Source: Halorhabdus sp. CBA1104
GTDB taxonomy: Archaea > Halobacteriota > Halobacteria > Halobacteriales > Haloarculaceae
Reading direction: 5' to 3'
Length of the DNA stretch: 64,000 nt
Assembly: GCF_009690625.1 (NCBI RefSeq)
Contig: NZ_CP033878.1
Coordinates: 2,108,001-2,172,000 of the forward strand
The translations under genes and the position numbers were made by a program. This document shows, piece after piece, positions 34,730-42,432 of the stretch. Below the pieces are notes generated by a model. That model was not told the origin of the DNA. It made no database searches and was given only the letters and a program-made list of their open reading frames with translations. The first letter of the stretch is position 1, and each line of letters opens with the position of its first letter.

Positions 34730-36514
34730 TCACTCGACAATCTCGACGCCTTCGAAGACGAACCGCGCGCCGCCGGACGAACTGTCGGTCACGCTCACCG
34801 TCCAGCCGTGTGCATCCGCGATCTGGCGCACGATCGAGAGCCCGAAGCCAGTCCCGTGTTCCTGTGTCGTGACTCCTGGCTCGAAGACACGCTCTCTGTC
34901 AGCAACCGGAATGCCAGGCCCGTCGTCCTCGACGTAGAAACCGGTGTCCTCGAGCCGGCCGATCCGGACGGTGAGGGCGTCGTCGGGGTGGCCGTCCCGG
35001 TCGGCCCGAGAGTCCGAGCGTGTCTGGCCGTGTTCGATGGCATTCCGCAAGAGGTTCTCGAAGACGTGTTGGAGCCGGTCGCGGTCGGCCCGGACGGTAA
35101 AGTCGGCGTCGCGTTCGAGGGTCGCCGCCTCCGTCAACACCCCGTCCCAGCACTGCTCGACCACGTTCGCGATGGCGACCAGTTCGGTCTCTCCGACGGT
35201 TTGGCCCTGGCGGGCGAGCGTGAGCGTATCCTCGATGATCGCCTCCATCCGGTCGAGAGCGGTCTCGATGGGCTCGATGTGCGTGTGTTCGGTCGAACAC
35301 TCCTCATCGAGCAGTGTGATCCGTCCCTGGGCGACGTTCAGCGGATTGCGCAGGTCGTGAGAGATGACGCCCGCAAACTCCTCTAGGCGGTCGATTTCCC
35401 GACGGAGCTTTCGTTCCCGTTCTTTCCGCTCGGAAATGTCTCTGGCGACGCTCAAGATTGCGTCCTCACCGAAGTACGTCACGAGGCTAGACGTGATTTC
35501 GACCGGAATTTCCGTGCCAGTGGTCGTGAGGTGGGCCGTCTCGAAGGTCAAGGTACCAGCCTCCTGGATCGTCTCGATCCGGTCGTCGATTTTCGCCCCC
35601 GCGTCGTTGGCTTCGATGTCCCACGGCGTCATCCCGAGCAATTCGCTCTCTTCGTACCCGAGGCGCGTGTGAGCCGTGTTGTTTACGGCGAGAAAGCGGC
35701 CGTCCAGATCGTGGACGAATATGGCGTCGTTGATGCCATGAAACAGTGCTTCGAACGTATCCAATGTCTCTTTGCGCCTCCGCTCGCGCTCGCGACGTTG
35801 GGTGACGTCTCGCAGCGACGCCATGGCACCCTGAACGGAGCCGTCGGCCGCTTCCAGCGGAAAATACCGGACGGCAAAGACGTGTTCGTCACCGTCCGGG
35901 CCGGTACGTGCTATCTCGTACTCGACGGACTCGCCACTGAGGGCACTGTCGATATGCGTTTTGACGTCCTCGAATCCATCCGTCCCCAGCACGTCCGGCA
36001 CTGTCACTCCCTCCCCCGAGCCTTCGATCCCATGGAACGTTCGATACCGGCTGTTGGTCAGGATGTAGGTGTATCCACAGTCGACAGCCGCAAGCAAGTT
36101 CGTCGAGCTTTCGACGGCCTGTTCGTACCGGCGGAGGCGGCGTTCTGTCTCGACGCGCTCGGTCACGTCCGATCCCGAGACGAGCAGTGACGTGATCGCC
36201 CCGGTGTCGTCCCGGACGCCCGTGACGTGCCACTTGATACAGCGGATCTCCCCGTCGTCGGTCCGGATCGTGTTCTCGTGGACGTCGAACCCGTCTTCGT
36301 CTCGAAGCGCCCGCAGCACGTCCGCCAAGCCAATGTCGCTGTCCGCGGGGACGACCGTCTCGAACCAGTCGGCCCCGTCGAGCGTGGATCGATCGTACCC
36401 CAGTATCCGGCAGCCCCGATCGTTGATGCGCCGGATCGTCCCGTCGGCTCCGAGGATGACCATGATCGTCGCCGCCTCCTCGAAAGCCTGCTGGGCGAGG
36501 GCATCCGAATCCAT
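34730..36514 (-). CDS. Soluble three-PAS histidine kinase
   Basis: A 594-residue sensor kinase without membrane helices, so it senses an internal cue. Three PAS domains lie at about 8-118, 125-240 and 245-365 (starts ATIMVILGADGTI, LLAAVDCGYTYIL, AIFVHDLDGRFLAV). A coiled linker (RERKLRREIDRLEEF) leads to the H-box ISHDLRNPL, and the ATPase has N-box LLRNAIEHG, VEDDGPGIP and GTGFGLSIV. No partner response regulator is adjacent. Confidence 0.92.
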   Translation of the reverse strand: MDSDALAQQAFEEAATIMVILGADGTIRRINDRGCRILGYDRSTLDGADWFETVVPADSDIGLADVLRALRDEDGFDVHENTIRTDDGEIRCIKWHVTGVRDDTGAITSLLVSGSDVTERVETERRLRRYEQAVESSTNLLAAVDCGYTYILTNSRYRTFHGIEGSGEGVTVPDVLGTDGFEDVKTHIDSALSGESVEYEIARTGPDGDEHVFAVRYFPLEAADGSVQGAMASLRDVTQRRERERRRKETLDTFEALFHGINDAIFVHDLDGRFLAVNNTAHTRLGYEESELLGMTPWDIEANDAGAKIDDRIETIQEAGTLTFETAHLTTTGTEIPVEITSSLVTYFGEDAILSVARDISERKERERKLRREIDRLEEFAGVISHDLRNPLNVAQGRITLLDEECSTEHTHIEPIETALDRMEAIIEDTLTLARQGQTVGETELVAIANVVEQCWDGVLTEAATLERDADFTVRADRDRLQHVFENLLRNAIEHGQTRSDSRADRDGHPDDALTVRIGRLEDTGFYVEDDGPGIPVADRERVFEPGVTTQEHGTGFGLSIVRQIADAHGWTVSVTDSSSGGARFVFEGVEIVE

Positions 36515-36616
36515 TACCGGTTATTGGGCAACAATACCTTTAAGCGTGTCTTCGGCGGCGGCATTGCTATCTCGGCGAATCAGCCCCTGGCCGGCCCGGC
36601 AGGCGATCGGCTGGGA

Positions 36617-37645
36617 TCACGTTGGCTCGATGCCGACACCTTCGGCCAGCAGTTCGTGTGACCGGAGCGCATCGTCGTGGTCGGCGACGACCTGCTGGAG
36701 CATGACTTCCTCGACACCCACCCGGTCGGCGAGCTGGTCGAGCAATCCAGCGAGGGTGTCCGGACTGCCCGAGATGGCCCGCGGCCACTCGCCCGGATCG
36801 AGTGTCGCCGGCGTCGGCTCGGGAACGCCCCCGAGTTCGTCGATCGCCGTCTCCACGGAGGGCGTCGAGCCGACGACCCCGCGAGCCATGCGCTGGAACG
36901 ATGCCTCGGCGACCGCGCGCTTGCGGGCTGCCGCCGCGTCGGTCTCGGCGGCGATGGCATTGACCGCGACCATTCCCGTAGGTTCGTCGAGTCCCGTACC
37001 GCTGTCCGAGGCCTCGAAGTGCTCGCGGTAGGCGTCGAACGCCTGTGTCGCGAACCCCGGGCGGATGAACGCCGCAAAACAGTACCGGAGGCCGAGTTCA
37101 CCAGCGATCGCCGCACTCGACGGACTCGACCCGAGTACCCACGGGACGGGCGGGGCCGCGCCCGAGCGCGGGATTTCCAGGTCACTGTAGGGGTGGTCGT
37201 CGGGATACTCGTCGTAGAGATGGGCGATCACGGCCTCGATGTTCTCTTTGTGGTCCTCGTCGGGATCGTCGACACGGCGGTCGGTGCCCAAAGCGCGGTC
37301 GGCGGCCGGCGACCCGTTGGCTCGGCCGAGGCCGGCGTCGATCCGGCCCGGCGCGAGCCCGTCGAGTGTGCCGAAACTCTCAGCGACCTTGTAGGGACTG
37401 TAGTGGTTGAGCAGGACGGCCCCCGATCCGAGCCGGATCGAGTCGGTTGCGGCCGCGAGATGGCCGAGTAGCACTTCCGGGGTCGTGCCCGCGAGGGTGT
37501 CACCCATCGCGTGGTGTTCGGCGACCCAGAACCGCGAGTAGCCCAGCTCCTCGGCCTGCTGTGCGGCAGTGACGGTATTTGCGTAGGCGTCGGTTGCGGT
37601 CCCGCCGTCGGGGACCGCCGAGAGGTCGACAATCGAGAGATCCAT
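36617..37645 (-). CDS. Luciferase-like (LLM class) flavin-dependent oxidoreductase
   Basis: A 342-residue TIM-barrel monooxygenase-type enzyme using FMN or F420. It has VDLSAVPDG at the N-terminus, GYSRFWVAEHHAM (about 35-47), IRLGSGAVLLNHYSPYKVAE and LAPGRIDAGLGR, all typical of the YhbW/MsnO8-like LLM group. The substrate is unknown. It ends with a stop well separated from the upstream kinase and is transcribed alone. Confidence 0.9.
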   Translation of the reverse strand: MDLSIVDLSAVPDGGTATDAYANTVTAAQQAEELGYSRFWVAEHHAMGDTLAGTTPEVLLGHLAAATDSIRLGSGAVLLNHYSPYKVAESFGTLDGLAPGRIDAGLGRANGSPAADRALGTDRRVDDPDEDHKENIEAVIAHLYDEYPDDHPYSDLEIPRSGAAPPVPWVLGSSPSSAAIAGELGLRYCFAAFIRPGFATQAFDAYREHFEASDSGTGLDEPTGMVAVNAIAAETDAAAARKRAVAEASFQRMARGVVGSTPSVETAIDELGGVPEPTPATLDPGEWPRAISGSPDTLAGLLDQLADRVGVEEVMLQQVVADHDDALRSHELLAEGVGIEPT

Positions 37646-37756
37646 GCCGACATTCGAGCGTCGCCAGGGGTAATCGTTCGGTAACCAGCAACGCTGAGTC
37701 GGTCGGTTCCTCGCTCGTTCATTCGGTCGCTCCGGCTGGGTGGGTACAATACCAAA

Positions 37757-38121
37757 ATGTTTGTTTTGAAGGATGTGATCTCTTCACGCATACCCCTGTC
37801 GCGGCGGTCTGCCCTCCAGAGTGTAGCGCTCACGCTGTCCGGACTCGCCGGGTGTATCGCTCGGCAATCGATACCCTCGAAACTGCGAGCGACCAACTGT
37901 CGTATCCGTTGCTTTCCCGTCCCGTGCTCGCCGATATGGCAGCCGCAGTCGCGCTTGCAGACGAACGGATCGCCGATCGGATTGCAGACGATGATGGTTG
38001 GATCGCACAGGAAGACAGTGTGTTCGACCAAATCGATCGATACGTTGGCTGGTACAGCTACGCAACGGCCGTCTCGACAGTGCTTCCGACAGTGAGCGAG
38101 ACCGTCGGGGCGAAACGCTGA
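37757..38121 (+). pseudogene. Tat-lipoprotein gene, apparently frameshifted
   Basis: From ATG 37757 one frame encodes a lipoprotein signal: SRRSALQSVALTLSGLAGC, with twin arginine and lipobox Cys at 37853-37855. Just after the Cys, a different frame looks coding: RSAIDTLETASDQLSYPLLS through IADDDGWIAQEDSVFDQIDRYVGWYSYA to TGA 38121. One base appears missing between 37856 and about 37875. The mature part would be about 85 residues, acidic and helical, with no known domain. It could be a sequence error, a real mutation, or two unrelated reading frames. Confidence 0.45.
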
Positions 38122-38211
38122 GTCGCCCGGCGCGCGTCGAGGCCGGACGCTGGTCGGGACCGCTTGGATCGGACAACGGGCTTTTCGGCGTCGGAACCGT
38201 ACCGCGGTCAA

Positions 38212-39105
38212 ATGGAATCCAGCCAGCGGTCCGTCACGGAAAAACTCGCGGCGGCCCGTGCCGATCTGGCCGAGCGCGATGGGGTCTTGGTCGCGTTCTC
38301 CGGCGGGGTCGACTCCAGTGTCGTCGCCGCGATCGCCGCCGAGGCATTGGGCGAAGACGCCCTCGCCTGTACGGCCAGAAGTGAGACGTTACCCGAGGCC
38401 GAACTCGGTGAGGCCAAACGTGTCGCCGAGGAGGTCGGCATTCGGCACGACGTCGTTGAGTTCTCGGAACTCGACAGCGAGGCGTTCGCCGCAAACGACG
38501 GCGATCGGTGCTATCACTGCCGATCGATGCGTCTCTCGGCGATGTTCGACCACGCGGCGGACCTCGGCATCGAAACCGTCTGTGACGGCACCAACGCCTC
38601 TGATCCCGGCGAGGGCCATCGCCCCGGCTTGCAGGCTGTCGACGAACTGGATGCCTACTCGCCGCTGCTCGAACACGACATCACCAAGGCAGAAGTCAGG
38701 GAGATCGCCCGCCACTACGACCTTTCAGTCGCCGAGAAACCCTCGATGGCCTGTCTGTCCTCCCGTATTCCGACTGGTCTGGAAGTCACCGAGGAGAAAC
38801 TGACGCGCATCGAGAAAGCCGAGCGCGTCCTCCGGACGTGGGGCTTCGAGCAATTTCGGGTGCGCGATCACGATGGGATCGCCCGTATCGAAGTCGGTGC
38901 CGAGGAACTCGAAGCCGCACTCGATCCCGAGTTCGTCGCCGCGGCCCGCGAGCATATCGGCGATTTGGGTTTCGAGCACGTCACGCTGGATCTTGAGGGG
39001 TATCGGACGGGCAGTGTTAGTCCCGCCGAAGCGGACGAAACGGCTGACGACCAGCAGGAAGCGAACGTCTTTTCGGCCGAGTATCCGACGGCCGGCGATC
39101 AGTAG
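38212..39105 (+). CDS. larE: ATP-dependent sulfur transferase LarE
   Basis: LarE adds sulfur to the nickel-pincer cofactor precursor used by lactate racemase and related enzymes. The 297-residue protein has the PP-loop SGGVDSS (30-36), DRCYHCR (about 98-104), CDGTNASD, and MACLSSRIP with C181, matching Cys176, the sacrificial sulfur donor of the Lactiplantibacillus enzyme. LarB and LarC are not in the window. The ATG at 38212 is chosen over an in-frame upstream codon at 38164. Its last codons lie in the left 36-bp repeat (39097-39132). Confidence 0.9.
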   Translation: MESSQRSVTEKLAAARADLAERDGVLVAFSGGVDSSVVAAIAAEALGEDALACTARSETLPEAELGEAKRVAEEVGIRHDVVEFSELDSEAFAANDGDRCYHCRSMRLSAMFDHAADLGIETVCDGTNASDPGEGHRPGLQAVDELDAYSPLLEHDITKAEVREIARHYDLSVAEKPSMACLSSRIPTGLEVTEEKLTRIEKAERVLRTWGFEQFRVRDHDGIARIEVGAEELEAALDPEFVAAAREHIGDLGFEHVTLDLEGYRTGSVSPAEADETADDQQEANVFSAEYPTAGDQ

Positions 39106-39132
39106 CTTATTGCTCGATCGGGAGTCGTTCGC
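39097..39132. repeat. Left 36-bp direct repeat (larE 3' end)
   Basis: GATCAGTAG followed by CTTATTGCTCGA and a further 15 bases. It matches 32 of 36 positions of 40233-40268. It contains the larE stop codon and, on the minus strand, would encode RLPIEQ and a stop, nearly the same as the tatC C-terminus RLPLEQ. Confidence 0.75.
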
Positions 39133-39263
39133 GCGTTACGGTATGGCGTACGCCCTCGACTTAGGCGTGGCGTGATTTCTCCGCTCGACCAAGACGACTC
39201 GGTGTACGACAGTAGTACCAACAGTTAATAACGCTCGATAACAAGAACTAACATAGAATATCA

Positions 39264-39692
39264 ATGCCGATGCAGATCGCCGATCTCAAAGCGCAGGCCG
39301 AAGCGGGACTCTCGATCACCCCGGGGACCCAGAAGGCGGCCGCACTTGCCGTGCTCGTGAGCAACCCCGAGATGGCCTTCACACCGATGGAGATCGCCAC
39401 TCGCGCGGATATCCCGGCCGACAACGCCCCAACCGTGTGTAAACGTCTCGCCGAAATGGGCGCGGCGGACAGCGAGAACGGCCACTACTACCTGCCACAG
39501 GACGACGCGACTGCCGCCGCCGCGCGTCGCGCCCTCGGGAGCGCCCACCAGCAAGACATGGCCCAGAAGACTGCTGCCGCTGACGAAGTGGACCTCGACG
39601 ATGGATCGGCCGACAGTAACTCGGACTCGCTCTCTAATGCTGCTGTTGATGACGAAATATCGGAGATAGACGACGAACTACCCGACGCCTAA
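39264..39692 (+). CDS. Winged-helix protein, candidate antitoxin
   Basis: A 142-residue protein. The first 85 residues form a MarR/ArsR-like winged helix (TPGTQKAAALAVLVSNPEMAFTPMEIA, DIPADNAPTVCKRLAEMG, NGHYYL as the wing). The tail (about 95-142) is very acidic and probably disordered, with runs such as DEVDLDDGSADSN, a form common in antitoxins that fold on their toxin. The next gene is a PemK/MazF-like protein. The start could also be the ATG at 39270 (MQIADL). Antitoxin function is inferred from pairing. Confidence 0.7.
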   Translation: MPMQIADLKAQAEAGLSITPGTQKAAALAVLVSNPEMAFTPMEIATRADIPADNAPTVCKRLAEMGAADSENGHYYLPQDDATAAAARRALGSAHQQDMAQKTAAADEVDLDDGSADSNSDSLSNAAVDDEISEIDDELPDA

Positions 39693-39730
39693 CGATGGCG
39701 TTTCGCTTGCGGACCCAGCAAGTGCTCGCG

Positions 39731-39738
39731 TTTTTATT
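39731..39738 (+). promoter_or_regulatory. TATA box of the MazF-like gene
   Basis: TTTTTATT, centred about 26 bases before the ATG at 39761, suggests a separate leaderless transcript for the toxin, independent of the winged-helix gene 68 bases upstream. Confidence 0.5.
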
Positions 39739-39760
39739 CTAGAGCGGACCTCTGTATTGT

Positions 39761-40141
39761 ATGTTTGCGCTGCAACAGCGCGATGTGGTTAATCTCTCCT
39801 ATGACCCATACAGGGCGTCTGGAACCCGGTCAGCAGTCGTTATCGACGGTATGAAAACACCAAACCACCCCAACATCGGACGCATCTACTCACTTGTCAC
39901 AATCACGAAAGACTCGAGTGGCCAGTATGCACAACACGATTGGACCGTCCCATTGCCGAAAGACCGGACGCAAGAGGGTAAACCATCCCTCAAGAACGAC
40001 TCAGTGATCACGCCTTGGGGAACGTTCAACGTTGCACCAGCGGACATCGACGGGCAGTATACCCGACTCAGCGACAACGGGATGAAACGAATTCTGCTTG
40101 CCTTTAAGCGAATGCTCCTTGACGACGTGAACACGGAGTAG
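39761..40141 (+). CDS. PemK/MazF-like protein, candidate toxin
   Basis: A 126-residue protein with the order of the PemK/MazF fold: LQQRDVVNLSYDP (first strand and basic loop), SGTRSAVVIDG (the conserved Arg before a hydrophobic strand), IYSLVTITKD, HDWTVPL, and KPSLKNDSVITPWGTFNVA, like the MazF KPS..DQIRT region, ending in a helix MKRILLAFKRML. MazF toxins are mRNA endoribonucleases. Codon use and base composition are less G+C rich than neighbours, which fits transfer. The family match is by pattern only; a non-toxic relative is possible. Confidence 0.65.
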   Translation: MFALQQRDVVNLSYDPYRASGTRSAVVIDGMKTPNHPNIGRIYSLVTITKDSSGQYAQHDWTVPLPKDRTQEGKPSLKNDSVITPWGTFNVAPADIDGQYTRLSDNGMKRILLAFKRMLLDDVNTE

Positions 40142-40232
40142 CTCTCGACAGTCTTTCTATACATGGCCTCCATTGTCGCACTCTGTGTTCACTGCTTGTA
40201 ACGGACAGCTCAAACACCCTCATCCAATCGTT

Positions 40233-40268
40233 GATCAATAACTTATTGCTCGAGCGGGAGTCGCTCGC
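40233..40268. repeat. Right 36-bp direct repeat (tatC 3' end)
   Basis: GATCAATAA followed by CTTATTGCTCGA and a further 15 bases; 32 of 36 positions match 39097-39132. It contains the stop codon and last eight codons of tatC on the minus strand. Confidence 0.75.
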
Positions 40269-42327
40269 CTTTCTCGGGCCGCAGGTATCGCCACAGCACT
40301 AGCAGTGCTTCGAAGGCGACGATCAGCCCGACGGTCAGCCCGGTGGCCTCGATCGGGGCAAGCGCCACCTCGGCGGCCCGATCCAGCAGGAACGGATTCG
40401 GGCTCGTGAGATAGCCCACCACCAGCGAGAGCAGCCACACCGGCGACCGAAGCCGGAAGAGCGACACTCGGCCGGTGAACAGTTTCCGACGCCACTTGCC
40501 GATCGGCAGGTACCGTCGGAGCAGGACCATCGCAATTTCGTAGCCGGCGATGATCGCCCCACCGACGACCAGCGGCGTCACGCCCAGCAGGTCGTTGCTC
40601 TCGATGAACCCACGGACCAGGGCCGGGAGCGCATCGTAGTACCCCTCCGGTAACGGGGCGCTACTGGCGAGATAGCCCGTCAGCCCGGCCACAACCCAGG
40701 CGTAAGGTCGGCGCGCAGCCACCGCGTCCGGAGCGGGCAACAGTCCCTCACTGCCCGTCCAAGACAGGAGGAGGAGCGTCCCCTCGAACAGCACGATCAT
40801 GGTCGCGGCGACGATGAACGGCGCCATCCCGGTTGGGTCCGGGTTGAAGATGAACGCGATCCCGGCGAAGGCCGCCCAGAACAGCAGGCGCCGGTCGGCC
40901 AACCACTGCCGGGAGGTGACACCCATCATGATCGCCAGCATGATAAAGAGTGGAATCTGGAAGATCGCGGCGAAAAAGCCCATCATCAGGACCATCAGGT
41001 CGAACGTCTGGGTCAGCCCGAAGGCGATGTCCGCGGCCCCCTCGGAGTAGTACAGGAAGTACGTGAAAATCGCCGGGAGGACGAGCAGATACGCGAAGGC
41101 GACACCGACCGCCGCCAGGACGAGACTCGTCGGAACGGCCGCGAGATAGTAGCGCCGTTCACGCGGGAACAGACCGGGGCGCATGAACAGGTACGTCTGG
41201 TAGACGAAAGCAGGCAGCGCGATGACGAAGCCAGCCAGTGTCGAGACTTTGAGTCGGGCAAAAATCGTCGCCAGCGGTGTATAGACCCGCGGACAAGCCG
41301 GCTTGATCGTCGCAGCATCGGCCATCGCCACGCCCGGCCCGGCACCAACGTCTCCCATCACGCCCGTGACGATAGTCGCCGGCTGCCGAGGAACGGCACT
41401 CGTCGTCGGACACAATTCGAACGATCCCGGCAGGAACGCGTACCAGATCGTGTTGATGATCTGTTCACCAAACGGAAACACGACGGCGCTGACGCCGGCC
41501 ATCAACACGATCACGAAGCCCAACCGCTTGACCATCTCTTCGACGTGTACCGCCAGGGGCATCTCCTCGTCGTCGGGAGCGTGATCGGGCGCGACATCGC
41601 CTGCGGGTTCGCCGCCTCGATAGGCGTCGCCTTCTGGGGTGTCGCCCGCTGCTGGGTGGCCATCGTCGTCGACACGCTCGGCGTGGTCCTGTCGAGGAGA
41701 CGGTGGCTGTCCCGCCGCTCGGTCGCCACGTTGCTCTTGGGGCCCGTCGGGGACTCCTTCGGACTCGTCGGCGCTATCGTCGCCATCGCCACCCTCGGTC
41801 GGGACCCCAGCGTCGCCGTGGGCTGCCGGATCGGGATCTTCGTCGTCTTCGGGCTCCCATTCGACGGTGCTGAACTCGTCTTCGCTGGTGATCTTTCCAT
41901 CGACAGGATCCGGCTCCATCGTCTCCATGTCGGTGACGCTGTCCTCGTCGATGAGTTCTCTGGCCAGTTCTTCGCTGGGCTCGATACCGTCGTCATCGGA
42001 CGCGTCACCGTTCCCATCGCCGGACTCGTGGCCGCTCTCGGTAGCGGGTCCGTCATCGTCTTCGGTGCTTGGGTCCGCCTCGGCTCGGTCGTCACCCTCT
42101 TGGCCACCCACACCGGCCGCTTTGTCGCCCGCAGCAGCCGTCGAAGGATCGGGGCTGTCGTCGTCCGCGTCGGCCGTCGCGGCCTTCTCGCGGCGATCGT
42201 CCCCGTTGGTCTCGGTAGAAGCCGCCGAGTGATCGCTCTGGTCGTCTGGGCCGTTCGATCGCTCGGGGGCGGGTTCGTCCGCGGTGGCGTCATCGTCGTC
42301 GCCATCGGGGACGTCGCCGTCGGTCAT
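40243..42327 (-). CDS. tatC: Twin-arginine translocase TatC with long acidic N-terminus
   Basis: TatC binds twin-arginine signal peptides at the membrane. The 694-residue protein begins with about 240 residues of acidic, low-complexity sequence rich in Asp, Glu, Ser and Ala, which should be disordered. The TatC core follows: LAVHVEEMVKRLGF, FARLKVSTLAGFVIALPAFVYQ, MRPGLFPRERRYYL, and six helices. A C-terminal membrane extension with about four more helices is unusual. Haloarchaea export most secreted proteins by Tat and have two TatC types; this is the single-core type (TatCo-like). It is divergent from the double TatC. Its 3' end is duplicated at the left of the TA cassette. Confidence 0.9.
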   Translation of the reverse strand: MTDGDVPDGDDDDATADEPAPERSNGPDDQSDHSAASTETNGDDRREKAATADADDDSPDPSTAAAGDKAAGVGGQEGDDRAEADPSTEDDDGPATESGHESGDGNGDASDDDGIEPSEELARELIDEDSVTDMETMEPDPVDGKITSEDEFSTVEWEPEDDEDPDPAAHGDAGVPTEGGDGDDSADESEGVPDGPQEQRGDRAAGQPPSPRQDHAERVDDDGHPAAGDTPEGDAYRGGEPAGDVAPDHAPDDEEMPLAVHVEEMVKRLGFVIVLMAGVSAVVFPFGEQIINTIWYAFLPGSFELCPTTSAVPRQPATIVTGVMGDVGAGPGVAMADAATIKPACPRVYTPLATIFARLKVSTLAGFVIALPAFVYQTYLFMRPGLFPRERRYYLAAVPTSLVLAAVGVAFAYLLVLPAIFTYFLYYSEGAADIAFGLTQTFDLMVLMMGFFAAIFQIPLFIMLAIMMGVTSRQWLADRRLLFWAAFAGIAFIFNPDPTGMAPFIVAATMIVLFEGTLLLLSWTGSEGLLPAPDAVAARRPYAWVVAGLTGYLASSAPLPEGYYDALPALVRGFIESNDLLGVTPLVVGGAIIAGYEIAMVLLRRYLPIGKWRRKLFTGRVSLFRLRSPVWLLSLVVGYLTSPNPFLLDRAAEVALAPIEATGLTVGLIVAFEALLVLWRYLRPEKGERLPLEQ

Positions 42328-42432
42328 CGTTTCGCCGGGTTAGCCCCCGGCTATTGTAAGCCTTCTTTTCGCTTCCGGGAGAGCCGATGAACAAATTGAT
42401 AACACAGAGTTCGTTACCACAACCGAACGGCT

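Larger units (their letters stand above)
39097..40268. mobile_element. Putative mobile toxin-antitoxin cassette between direct repeats
   Basis: About 1.1 kb bounded by 36-bp direct repeats. The right repeat is the real 3' end of tatC; the left joins the 3' end of larE to a copy of that tatC end. The simplest reading is insertion of a unit between the convergent ends of larE and tatC that duplicated or carried the junction. The toxin gene averages about 53% G+C by my hand count of 39781-40140, against about 62-67% in sampled lines of larE and tatC. No integrase or transposase is inside, so it might be moved in trans or be a remnant. Confidence 0.5.
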
